The notes: a model not told the origin generated them from the sequence alone. A stretch of 19,435 nucleotides of DNA from CAZVYN01 sp964631125 (GCA_964631125.1 CAZVYN010000078.1:1-19435); one strand, 5' to 3'; shown: positions 1 through 11,513, counted from the stretch's first letter. A program made the numbers and translations.

Positions 1-103
1 GTGTGAGGCGCGGGGTGCGGCGGTGCGGGGCGCGGGCCATCGGCGCGGAGTGTGGCGCGTGCGGGTGCGAGGCGCGACCCGAGCACGGAGAGCGGTTCCG
101 CGC

Positions 104-124
104 GGGCGCTGGGCGCTGGGCGCT
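104..124. repeat. Three tandem GGGCGCT units
   Basis: Three perfect 7-bp copies in a row. No function can be assigned; this is probably slippage in G-rich non-coding DNA. Confidence 0.8.
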
Positions 125-141
125 GGCACGCGTCACGGGCG

Positions 142-161
142 AACACGTTTTGAAACGAGTT
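142..161. repeat. Palindromic element, copy 1
   Basis: AACACGTTTTGAAACGAGTT has near-perfect 9-base arms (8 of 9 pair) around a central TG. It belongs to the same small family as 1052-1071 and 8710-8729. Its left arm matches copy 2, and its right arm matches copy 3 read on the minus strand. Confidence 0.6.
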
Positions 162-250
162 CGCGACAGGGAGGCGAAGGGGGCGCAGGGCGACGCGGCC
201 CGGCGTGGCTGTACGGTCGGCGGGAGGGTCGCGGGACGTGGGGGCTCGGT

Positions 251-302
251 GGATTGACGGATTGGTGGATTGGCGGATTGGCTTCGGCGGATTGGCTTCG
301 GC
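251..302. repeat. GGATTGRY 8-bp tandem repeats running into a 14-bp repeat
   Basis: Four tandem 8-bp units (GGATTGAC, GGATTGGT, GGATTGGC, GGATTGGC) run into a 14-bp unit, GGATTGGCTTCGGC, which occurs twice (275-288 and 289-302). The array lies in non-coding DNA and looks like a decaying minisatellite. Confidence 0.8.
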
Positions 303-534
303 GCGCGCCGAGCGAAACCGTGCCAGCTTGCACAGTTAGAGTTCGCCGAACAAATATATAGTTCTTGACGACTTTTTGATTTGTGCATTCCGACGGTCGG
401 AGGTGTGCCCACGGCAGATACGCTGTGGCGCCGATGCGAGCCGCAAGAGCAACGACTTAAGCGCTCTTGCCAAACGTTCCGAATGCACGGACGATGTCCG
501 TGTCAGCACCTCCCAGAAACGTCGGAAAACGCCG

Positions 535-543
535 TGATATAAG
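535..543 (+). promoter_or_regulatory. Extended -10 promoter of the HNH gene (leaderless start)
   Basis: TGATATAAG matches the extended -10 pattern TGnTATAAT, with 5 of 6 bases in the hexamer. The usual spacing puts the transcript start at about 550, the A of the ATG. No -35 hexamer and no good Shine-Dalgarno sequence are visible, which agrees with an extended -10 promoter driving a leaderless mRNA. Confidence 0.5.
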
Positions 544-559
544 AGTGTCATGAACACTC
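543..559. repeat. Inverted repeat across the HNH start codon
   Basis: GAGTGT, a five-base loop CATGA, then ACACTC. The start ATG (550-552) lies in the loop. It may be an operator or a small start-site hairpin, or chance at this length. Confidence 0.35.
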
Positions 560-1764
560 ACATTGCTTCGAATCCTGCGCCCGTCGATCTGTCTCCCCGT
601 GTTCCGCGCCTCGATTTCCTCGCAGTTGTCCCCGACGACCTGCTTCTCGATCGTCTCCATGAACTGGTCGCAAGGGAGCGGTCGGTCACGGCGGAGCTCG
701 TCGCTCACATCGCCGAAGCGGAGCTGCGGCGGCTGTATCTGGGTAGAGGCTGCTCCTCGATGTTCAGTTATTGCACGGAGGTCCTTCACCTTTCGGAGTC
801 GGCAGCCTACGCACGGATCGAGGTGGCTCGAGCCGTCCGACGCACGCCTCGGCTCCTCCCCTGCCTCGCGGACGGCTCGCTGTCGCTCACGACGATCCGC
901 CGCCTCGCGCCGGTGCTCACACCCGACAACTGCGATCGACTCATCGCGGAAGCGCGGCACAAGACGTCGCGCGAAGTGGAAGCGCTGGTCGCGCGCGAGC
1001 GGCCGAGACCGGATGCGCCGCCGACCATCCGTCGGTGTCCGGAACGGACTGAACACGTCGCGAAACGTGTTGCGGGAGAGATGGAGGTTCCGGCTGACGG
1101 TCTCGCGCTCGGACACGGGGTCGGACACACGCTCGGAGAATGGCTCGGAGAAGGGCTCGGACTCGCTCCTGTTGCGTCCGGATCGAACCGCGACCGAGCC
1201 CGCCCGTCCATCCAACCGCTCGCGCCGGAGCGACATCGCGTCCAGTTCACTGCGAGCGGCGAGATGCGCGAGCGGATCGAGCGTCTGCAGGATCTCCTAC
1301 GTCATCGCATCCCGGACGGTGATCTCGCTGCGGTGATCGATACGGCGCTGATCGAACTGCTCCAGAAGCTGGAGCGGCACAAGTGCGGCGCGCCTTCTCC
1401 GCGTGGAGCGCGTCGTGCGCGACAGGAGGCGGGCTTGGCGCGACATGCGGAAACGGTGACCGCGATGGCAACGCCCGCGACGGCGCCACGCAATGACATC
1501 GCTCCCGCCCCTTCGCATCGTGCCCAACGGCCGAGAACCATCCCGTGCGCGGTCCGTCGCGTGGTTTGGCGTCGGGATGAAGGACGGTGTGCCTTCGTTT
1601 CCGAGGGAGGGAAGCGCTGTTCCGCGACCGGATTCGTCGAGTTCCACCATGTCGACCCGTTCGCGCGGGGAGGAGGGAGCGCGGTCACGAACATCGCGCT
1701 GCGATGTCGGGCTCACAACGGCTACGAGGCGGATCGAGCGGGGCTTGGGCGTCGAGTCCATTGA
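550..1764 (+). CDS. HNH endonuclease-domain protein (DUF222-like)
   Basis: A 404-aa protein of a family common in Eisenbacteria-, Acidobacteria- and deltaproteobacteria-type genomes. Residues about 40-150 form the helical N-terminal module typical of these proteins (RLYLGRGCSSMFSYCTEVLHLSESAAYARIEVAR). A variable linker covers about 155-215, followed by the conserved LAPERHRVQFTAS segment. The C-terminal HNH nuclease has Cys347, Cys357, His366/His367, Asn380 and His389 (EFHHVDPFARGGG, LRCRAHN), so the metal-binding and catalytic residues look intact. The cellular role of the family is not established; it is predicted to cut DNA. The start ATG has no clear Shine-Dalgarno but sits where the extended -10 promoter predicts the transcript start. 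The linker is odd: it contains a palindromic repeat (1052-1071) and five 12-bp in-frame repeats (1108-1167). The gene stands alone and converges on the HupE-like gene, with 36 bases between stop codons. Confidence 0.88.
   Translation: MNTHIASNPAPVDLSPRVPRLDFLAVVPDDLLLDRLHELVARERSVTAELVAHIAEAELRRLYLGRGCSSMFSYCTEVLHLSESAAYARIEVARAVRRTPRLLPCLADGSLSLTTIRRLAPVLTPDNCDRLIAEARHKTSREVEALVARERPRPDAPPTIRRCPERTEHVAKRVAGEMEVPADGLALGHGVGHTLGEWLGEGLGLAPVASGSNRDRARPSIQPLAPERHRVQFTASGEMRERIERLQDLLRHRIPDGDLAAVIDTALIELLQKLERHKCGAPSPRGARRARQEAGLARHAETVTAMATPATAPRNDIAPAPSHRAQRPRTIPCAVRRVVWRRDEGRCAFVSEGGKRCSATGFVEFHHVDPFARGGGSAVTNIALRCRAHNGYEADRAGLGRRVH
1052..1071. repeat. Palindromic element, copy 2, inside the HNH coding sequence
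   Basis: AACACGTCGCGAAACGTGTT has perfect 7-base arms (AACACGT/ACGTGTT) around CGCGAA. Read in frame it gives about EHVAKRV in the variable linker of the HNH protein. Copy 3 on the minus strand has the same CGCGAA loop, with the fourth arm base pair changed from A-T to T-A. Confidence 0.6.
1108..1167 (+). repeat. Five imperfect 12-bp tandem repeats in the HNH linker
   Basis: Units CTCGGACACGGG, GTCGGACACACG, CTCGGAGAATGG, CTCGGAGAAGGG and CTCGGACTCGCT follow each other without a break. They encode a four-residue repeat LGHG-VGHT-LGEW-LGEG-LGLA. The 12-base period keeps the frame, so copy number can change without destroying the protein. Confidence 0.75.
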
Positions 1765-1800
1765 ACCGGCCGGCGCGTCGAGCTCGGGCCGCGGGCGTGC

Positions 1801-2997
1801 TCACGGCATCCCCAACTCGAGACCGAACGCGCGCTCCAGGAACCAGCCGAGACCGATCAAGGCGACCACCAGAGAGAGGCCGCGACGGATGACGTCCCCG
1901 CGTGAGATCCGGCCGATCAGGAGAATGAGCGGCCAGAGGAGCGCGACGATCGACACCTGTCCGATCTCGACGCCCAGATTGAAGAGAAGGAGCGCCGAGA
2001 CGAATCCCTGGGTGGGCAGGGACAGCTCGCGCAGCACATTGGCGAAGCCGAATCCGTGGACGAGCCCGAAGAGCGCGGTGATGACCCAACGGTGCTCGAT
2101 TTTCTTGCGCGCGATGTTCTCGACCGCGACGTAGACGATGCTGAGTGCGATGACGGACTCGATGAAGGCCGAAGGCGGCGTGATGACCCGGGTCGCGGCC
2201 AGGGCGAGCGTAACGCTGTGGGCGAGCGTGAACGCGGTGACGATCTTCAGGAGATCCAGGAAGCGTCCGCCGACCAAGAGGAGCGCGACCAGGAACAGGA
2301 TGTGGTCGATGCCGATCCAGATGTGCTCGACCCCCAACTTCAGGAAGCCGCCGGCGCTGCGGCTGCCGCCGACGCGTTCGGCGTCGAGCACGAGATCGGT
2401 CGACGGCGCGCCGCTGGTCAGCACCTGTTCTCGCGACTCGATTCCCGCGGTCAGCCGCACGAGGACTTTGAAACCGGACCCGAAGCTCTCGAACGCGGAG
2501 CTGCGCACGGCGATGACTGCGGGGCCGTCCGAAGGCTGCTCGCCGGGATGCGGGCCGCGCGCGGTCACGCGCACGAGCAGGTGTCCGGTGGGGTCGGTCG
2601 CGTAGTCGAAGGCGCGTGGAGTGACGCGCAGGTCCACTCCGTCGAAGCTGGCGGTGGCCGTCTCCAGCGCGAAACGTTCGATCGCGGCGCGGCCTGACTC
2701 GATCTCGGAGGCATCGACCTCGCCGTTGCGGTCGCGATCGAGGCCGAGCGCCCGATCCAGGTCGACGACGTCGAAGGTCACCGCGAGTTGGGCCGAGTCG
2801 GCCTCCGCCTCGACGGTGACGTAGCCGGTGTCGATTTCATGCCCCTTCGCAACGCTCGCCGCGAGCGCTGCGAAGGTCAGGGCGAGCCAGCACACGCGGG
2901 AGACGCCCCGGCGGGTCATGACACTGCCGGGCATGTCACCGCCGGGCATGACCCTGCCGGGCATGTCACCGCCGGGCGCGCCGTCGAACACTCTCAC
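1801..2997 (-). CDS. HupE/UreJ-family membrane protein with exported N-terminal domain
   Basis: The C-terminal half (residues about 218-395) is a multi-helix membrane domain with the family's conserved polar residues in helices: GVEHIWIGIDHILFL (His225, Asp231, His232), AHSVTL (His260), FGLVHGFGFA (His314) and NLGVEIGQ (Glu344). HupE/UreJ relatives are implicated in nickel or other metal uptake, but the substrate here is unknown. The N-terminal half follows a signal-like segment (CWLALTFAALAASVAKG, about 36-52) and contains an exact EF-hand loop DRDRNGEVDASE (87-98). The GTG at 2997 overlaps the upstream MFS stop by 4 bases (GTGA) and has AAGGAGG 10 bases upstream. An alternative ATG at 2919 (372 aa) would begin right at the signal peptide (MTRRGVSRVCW). 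The 26 residues between the two starts come from a 15-bp tandem repeat. Probable last gene of the valS operon. Confidence 0.85.
   Translation of the reverse strand: MRVFDGAPGGDMPGRVMPGGDMPGSVMTRRGVSRVCWLALTFAALAASVAKGHEIDTGYVTVEAEADSAQLAVTFDVVDLDRALGLDRDRNGEVDASEIESGRAAIERFALETATASFDGVDLRVTPRAFDYATDPTGHLLVRVTARGPHPGEQPSDGPAVIAVRSSAFESFGSGFKVLVRLTAGIESREQVLTSGAPSTDLVLDAERVGGSRSAGGFLKLGVEHIWIGIDHILFLVALLLVGGRFLDLLKIVTAFTLAHSVTLALAATRVITPPSAFIESVIALSIVYVAVENIARKKIEHRWVITALFGLVHGFGFANVLRELSLPTQGFVSALLLFNLGVEIGQVSIVALLWPLILLIGRISRGDVIRRGLSLVVALIGLGWFLERAFGLELGMP
2917..2976 (-). repeat. Four 15-bp tandem repeats at the 5' end of the HupE-like gene
   Basis: On the plus strand the units are CATGACACTGCCGGG, CATGTCACCGCCGGG, CATGACCCTGCCGGG and CATGTCACCGCCGGG, forming two higher-order 30-bp units. 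On the coding strand each unit gives PG-x-x-M, so in-frame ATG codons occur at 2964, 2949, 2934 and 2919. Confidence 0.85.
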
Positions 2998-4268
2998 GCC
3001 GGAGCACCCTCCTTCGCGCCGAGCTCACCCTCCGGCGCCCCTCTCTCGCGAATCCACGTGCGCACCCACGGCAACAGCAGATAGGCCGGGAACGCCAACA
3101 AGAACGTCAGCGCGAAATACGGCGCATACCCGAGACGCTCGGTCGCCCATCCGCTGGCGCCGCCGGCGAGCGAGCGGGTGAAGCCGAAGAGCGCGGAGAG
3201 GAGCGCGTACTGCACGGCGGCGTGTTGCTTGTCGCAGACGTTCATGAGGAACGAGAGGAACGCGGAGGTGCCCATCCCTCCGGTGAAGCTCTCGAAGATC
3301 GACGCGGCGTAGATCGCTTCACGCGGCGCGCCGAAGTGCGCGGCGGCGGCGTAGCCGAGGTTCGAGAGCGCCTGCAACAGCCCGAGCGCCCAGAGGCCGT
3401 GGAAGATGCCGAAGCGCATCGAGAAGATCCCGCCCACGATCGAACCGGCGACGGTGGCGAAGACGCCCAGCGTCGTGGAGATGAGTCCGATCTCGGCCGG
3501 CGTCAGGCCGCGATCCAACCAGAACGGCTTCACCATCGGGCCCATGCTGCTGTCGCCGAGCTTGTAGGTGAGGATGAAGGCGAAGACCGCCACGGCGGTC
3601 GGACGTCGGAACCAGACCATGAGCGGCTGATAGCCCGAGAAGAACTGCCGCCACGATTCGCGACCGGGACGCTTCCAGAGAGCAGAGAGCGACGGCCGAC
3701 TCTGCGGCGGAAGATCGAGATTCGGCGTGCGCCATGCCGCGATGGCGAGCGCGAAGAAGACCGCCGAGCCGATCCAGAAGAGCACGCTCCACGGGATGAT
3801 GCCGGCCAAGGCGACCAGCCCGCCTCCGGCCACGATGAGCGCCGCGCGGTAGGCCGAAACACGCAGCGAGTTCGCGGCGCCTTCCTCTCCTTTGTCCATC
3901 AGTCCGATGGTGAACGCGTCGATGGCGATGTCCTGCGTCGCGGCGCAGATCGTGAAGAGCAGCAGCAGCGCCCAGAGAAGTTGCGGCGGCTCGCCGGTCG
4001 GGAAGAACGGCACGCACGCGAGCACGACGCCCATCGTCGCTAGACAGGCCGTCATCCAATGACGTCGCTCGCCCAGAGCGTCGACCAGGGGCGACCAGAA
4101 GACCTTCAAACTCCAGGGCATGCCGAGCAGGCTCAGGAGCCCGATCGTCTTGAGGTCGACGCCGAAGCTGCGGAAGTAGACCGGGAGCAGATCGTAGATC
4201 ACGCCGAAGGGGAACCCCTCGGCGAAGTAGAGCAACCCGACCCAGAAGAGTTTGCGGCGGAGAGTCAC
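2994..4268 (-). CDS. AmpG-like MFS permease
   Basis: A 424-aa protein of about 12 hydrophobic segments, normal for the AmpG/peptide-acetyl-CoA transporter branch of the major facilitator superfamily. Family marks are the N-terminal LFWVGLLYFAEGFPFGVIYDLLPVY, PWSLKVFWSPLVDALG after helix 2, and ATQDIAIDAFTIGLM (about 110-124). E. coli AmpG imports anhydromuropeptides released from peptidoglycan; whether this member does the same cannot be told from sequence. The start is a GTG with no visible Shine-Dalgarno, 37 bases after the DUF4139 stop, so translation may depend on coupling. The C-terminal tail is charged (RERGAPEGELGAKEG) and its last codons carry the Shine-Dalgarno for the next gene. Confidence 0.88.
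   Translation of the reverse strand: MTLRRKLFWVGLLYFAEGFPFGVIYDLLPVYFRSFGVDLKTIGLLSLLGMPWSLKVFWSPLVDALGERRHWMTACLATMGVVLACVPFFPTGEPPQLLWALLLLFTICAATQDIAIDAFTIGLMDKGEEGAANSLRVSAYRAALIVAGGGLVALAGIIPWSVLFWIGSAVFFALAIAAWRTPNLDLPPQSRPSLSALWKRPGRESWRQFFSGYQPLMVWFRRPTAVAVFAFILTYKLGDSSMGPMVKPFWLDRGLTPAEIGLISTTLGVFATVAGSIVGGIFSMRFGIFHGLWALGLLQALSNLGYAAAAHFGAPREAIYAASIFESFTGGMGTSAFLSFLMNVCDKQHAAVQYALLSALFGFTRSLAGGASGWATERLGYAPYFALTFLLAFPAYLLLPWVRTWIRERGAPEGELGAKEGAPA
3008..3014 (-). promoter_or_regulatory. Shine-Dalgarno for the HupE-like gene
   Basis: AAGGAGG on the minus strand lies inside the last codons of the MFS gene, 10 bases before the GTG at 2997 and 16 before a second in-frame GTG at 2991. 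None of the repeat-derived ATG codons has a comparable site, which favours 2997 or 2991 as the start. Confidence 0.6.
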
Positions 4269-4305
4269 GCGCGCGACCGCGGGGCCCTGAGCGAACCGCG
4301 AGGCA

Positions 4306-5697
4306 TCAGAAGCGCGTCCGTACGGTGTAGGTCAGCACCGCCTCTTGATCGGCGCCGACGTCGACCAAGAACTCCGCCGTGTTCGCGTCCTTCTTCTTCG
4401 ACGGGATCGACGAGCGCAGGATCTCCCAATCGCCCCAGAGCTGTTCGGTCACCACCACCTGGATCGCCTCGGTCTTGCGATTGCGGATGCGGACCTCGAC
4501 ATCGGCCTCGTTCACTCGGTCGCTGATGCGGCGCTGCGCCAGGTCGGTACGCTCGCCGACCACATCGAAGGCGTTGCCCATCGTCAGGCGGATCTTCTCG
4601 TTGCGTGGCGTGTGCTCGATCGCATCCTCGCCGATGAACTGCAGGAGCCCGCGCGAATCGCGTTTGAACGTGCGCACGCGTCCCTTCGGCAGCGGCATGC
4701 CGAGTCCGCGCTCTTCGCGGTTCTCGGTCTCGATCACCACCGCCACCTTCTTGGGGTCGCGCTGGCCGTTGTACTCGAACAGCTTCTTGACCGGCGCGGT
4801 CGTGCCGGGGAAGAGCGAAACCTGCTTGGTCTCCTGGTCGGCCAAGGTGGTGCGCCGATCGAGCGTGTAGAGGTGGTACTCGAAGATCCCCTCTTCTTCG
4901 AAGCCGCGCGACTCGGCGCCGTCCATCGCCATCGTCGCGATTGCGCCCTTCCCGCGCTGCAACATCGGCGGCTGCGCCCGATGGACCTCGCCGGCGACCA
5001 ACTGCAGCGTGGCGTTCTCGTAGGCGCCGCCGGATCGATTGTCGATCGAGACCCACGCGGAGAGATCCATCTCGGTGTCCTTCTCATCGACCACCGCCAC
5101 GTACTCGGCGTGCCAGGACATGCCGCTCGTCGTATAGGTCAGCTCGACCGGGGTCGCGCCGCTGTTGTCGGACTGGACCTTCCAGACCAACGTCGGGCGG
5201 GTGCGCAGCCCTTCCGGCAACGCGGGCAGTCGAAGGTCGACGACCGACTCGCGCGTGATGAGATCGACGGCCGCGCCGTCGCCGCGCAGGACGAGCGTGC
5301 CGCCGTCGAACGACAGCAGCTCGCCGCCGCGTACATCCCCTTCCTTCAAGACCGCTTCGACGCGAGAGTCGACGTAGCGCTGCAAGATGCGATCGGGGCT
5401 GGCCAGGTCGAACTGGAAATTCTGCTCCAGCACCTCGACCCCGCCTTTCACGCCCTTCAAGTGCACGGAGGTCGGATCGAGCAGCGCCGGCACATCGCTG
5501 ATCTCGATCGTCGCCTGCCCCTTGCTCAGGTCGAGCTCACGCGTCTCGCTGACCAGTCCGAGGTCGTCGTTGTAGACGGTGAGGCGAACCTCCCGCTCCG
5601 CTCCCTGCGCGCGACCGGCCAGCGCCGCCAGCGCCAACGCGCCCGCCGCGGCCAGCGCCCACTCACTCCCGAAACTCTGTCCCATCCAGCTCGACAT
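4306..5697 (-). CDS. Exported DUF4139 domain protein
   Basis: 463 aa. An N-terminal signal-like segment (ALAAAGALALAALAGRAQGA, about 14-33) is followed by the typical opening of the family: VRLTVYNDDLGLVSETRELDLSKG, then VPALLDPTSVHLKG. The C-terminal DUF4139 region runs from about residue 170 to the end, with VELTYTTSGMSWHAEYVAVV and ENATLQLVAGEVHRA as recognisable blocks. It is predicted to be a beta-rich periplasmic or surface protein; no biochemical role is established for the family. The start has a good Shine-Dalgarno (GGGAGG, 6-7 bases upstream). The gene begins 44 bases after the valS stop and ends 37 bases before the MFS gene, so it is very probably cotranscribed with both. Met5 is a possible alternative start. 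Confidence 0.87.
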   Translation of the reverse strand: MSSWMGQSFGSEWALAAAGALALAALAGRAQGAEREVRLTVYNDDLGLVSETRELDLSKGQATIEISDVPALLDPTSVHLKGVKGGVEVLEQNFQFDLASPDRILQRYVDSRVEAVLKEGDVRGGELLSFDGGTLVLRGDGAAVDLITRESVVDLRLPALPEGLRTRPTLVWKVQSDNSGATPVELTYTTSGMSWHAEYVAVVDEKDTEMDLSAWVSIDNRSGGAYENATLQLVAGEVHRAQPPMLQRGKGAIATMAMDGAESRGFEEEGIFEYHLYTLDRRTTLADQETKQVSLFPGTTAPVKKLFEYNGQRDPKKVAVVIETENREERGLGMPLPKGRVRTFKRDSRGLLQFIGEDAIEHTPRNEKIRLTMGNAFDVVGERTDLAQRRISDRVNEADVEVRIRNRKTEAIQVVVTEQLWGDWEILRSSIPSKKKDANTAEFLVDVGADQEAVLTYTVRTRF

Positions 5698-5741
5698 GGT
5701 GTGCCTCCCTCCCTGTTCTCCGCCGTCTGCTCACACGTGTG

Positions 5742-8378
<2,637 letters not shown>

Positions 8379-8423
8379 CCACCCTCCTCCTACCCCGAGC
8401 GGGGAGCGCGAAGGATGCCGGAG

Positions 8424-8441
8424 CTTGTGGCCGGCGACAAG
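8424..8441. repeat. 18-nt near-palindrome upstream of valS
   Basis: CTTGTGGCCGGCGACAAG is self-complementary except at positions 6 and 13. It lies about 45 bases upstream of the valS start and could be an operator or a small hairpin. Weak on its own. Confidence 0.4.
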
Positions 8442-8505
8442 GGGCGGACGTGGGTTGTCAGGCGTCGACGGTCAGCGGATCGTTGCGCCCAAGGCAGCCC
8501 AAGTG

Positions 8506-8547
8506 GTCGCGGTAGGGGCGCCGGTCGCCCGGCGTCCCTACCGCGAC
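8506..8547. repeat. Long hairpin, 19-bp stem, TCGC loop
   Basis: The left arm is 8506-8524 (GTCGCGGTAGGGGCGCCGG), the loop is TCGC, and the right arm is 8529-8547. The arms pair along 19 positions with one mismatch. The stem is GC-rich and has no flanking T-run, so it looks like an interspersed palindromic (REP-type) element rather than a terminator. Confidence 0.75.
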
Positions 8548-8612
8548 TGCTACCGGAACAGCGACTTGATCCGTCCTCATCGAATCGCCGTCTGGCGAGG
8601 GGTGCGAGTCGT

Positions 8613-8630
8613 ACTTGGGCCACTTGGGCC
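8613..8630. repeat. Tandem ACTTGGGCC pair
   Basis: Two perfect 9-bp copies. The reverse complement of a related string (CCCAAGTGG) occurs next to the long hairpin at about 8498-8506, so the pair may be the outer part of a larger inverted structure. Confidence 0.6.
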
Positions 8631-8693
8631 ACTGACGCCGACCGCACGCCATCAGGTCGCCATCCTCGCGGGCGCCTACGCTCGGCAACGTGT

Positions 8694-8746
8694 TTGTGAA
8701 AAATGGTGCAACTCGTTTCGCGACGAGTTGCACCGATTTTTCACAA
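8694..8746. terminator. Bidirectional intrinsic terminator candidate / palindromic element, copy 3
   Basis: A 12-bp stem GGTGCAACTCGT/ACGAGTTGCACC closes a TTCGCG loop. It is flanked by TTGTGAAAAAT on the left and ATTTTTCACAA on the right, so on either strand a GC-containing stem is followed by a T-run. A single unpaired G (8735) separates the inner and outer stems. On the minus strand it would end transcripts coming from glgP, about 250 bases after its stop. Its core (8710-8729, AACTCGTTTCGCGACGAGTT) is the third copy of the 20-bp palindrome. Confidence 0.6.
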
Positions 8747-8756
8747 GGCTCTGCGG

Positions 8757-8811
8757 CATCGCGCGCCACATCGCGCGCCACATCGCGCGCCACATCGCGC
8801 GCCACGTCACG
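8757..8811. repeat. 12-bp tandem repeats, left of the gap
   Basis: Four perfect CATCGCGCGCCA units followed by CGTCACG. The same 55 bases occur at 8912-8966. Confidence 0.9.
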
Positions 8812-8911
8812 NNNNNNNNNNNNNNNNNNNNNNNNNNNNNNNNNNNNNNNNNNNNNNNNNNNNNNNNNNNNNNNNNNNNNNNNNNNNNNNNNNNNNNNNN
8901 NNNNNNNNNNN
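8812..8911. other. Assembly gap (100 N)
   Basis: Exactly 100 undetermined bases, the conventional size for a gap of unknown length. Both sides are the same 12-bp tandem repeat, which is the likely reason the assembly broke. Confidence 0.98.
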
Positions 8912-8966
8912 CATCGCGCGCCACATCGCGCGCCACATCGCGCGCCACATCGCGCGCCACGTCACG
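8912..8966. repeat. 12-bp tandem repeats, right of the gap
   Basis: Four perfect CATCGCGCGCCA units plus CGTCACG, identical over 55 bases to the block left of the gap. The true copy number is unknown. Confidence 0.9.
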
Positions 8967-8993
8967 TGCCCCGTCACGTGCGCCTGACCCCGC

Positions 8994-11513
<2,520 letters not shown>

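Larger units (their letters stand above)
1..549. other. Non-coding region upstream of the HNH gene
   Basis: I find no convincing gene here. The first 250 bases are extremely G-rich and any reading frame through them is low-complexity Arg/Gly/Ala. The stretch holds three tandem GGGCGCT units (104-124), a 20-bp palindrome (142-161), a block of GGATTGRY repeats (251-302), an AT-rich island with the palindrome GTTCGCCGAAC (341-351) followed by AAATATATAG, and an extended -10 promoter at its right end. Confidence 0.7.
8379..8993. other. Repeat-rich intergenic region between glgP and valS
   Basis: Non-coding. From left to right it holds the valS ribosome binding site with a small CCCC-GAGC-GGGG hairpin (8393-8404), an 18-nt near-palindrome (8424-8441), a long hairpin (8506-8547), a tandem ACTTGGGCC pair (8613-8630), a terminator-like hairpin (8694-8746), and 12-bp tandem repeats on both sides of a 100-base gap. 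GTCACGTG occurs twice just before the glgP stop. The reading frames through it are repeat translations. Confidence 0.8.

Noticed and set aside
3..361. Short plus-strand frames at the left edge
   Set aside because: Low-complexity Arg/Gly translations of G-rich repeats, no ribosome binding site, no family match.
336..557. 73-codon minus-strand frame with a start near the HNH promoter
   Set aside because: It runs through AT-rich promoter DNA and palindromes; no Shine-Dalgarno and no recognisable protein features.
457..1236. 259-codon open frame on the minus strand across the HNH gene
   Set aside because: Antisense to a recognisable domain protein; rich in Arg/Ser with no family resemblance, as expected from high-GC codon bias.
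5732..5741. CACACGTGTG palindrome right after the valS stop
   Set aside because: Only 10 bp and no T-run; too short to call a terminator or operator.
8379..8500. T-box or other riboswitch upstream of valS
   Set aside because: No specifier-loop or T-box sequence visible; only short palindromes close to the gene.
8757..8966. CRISPR array
   Set aside because: The 12-bp units follow each other with no spacers and there are no cas genes; it is a simple tandem repeat.
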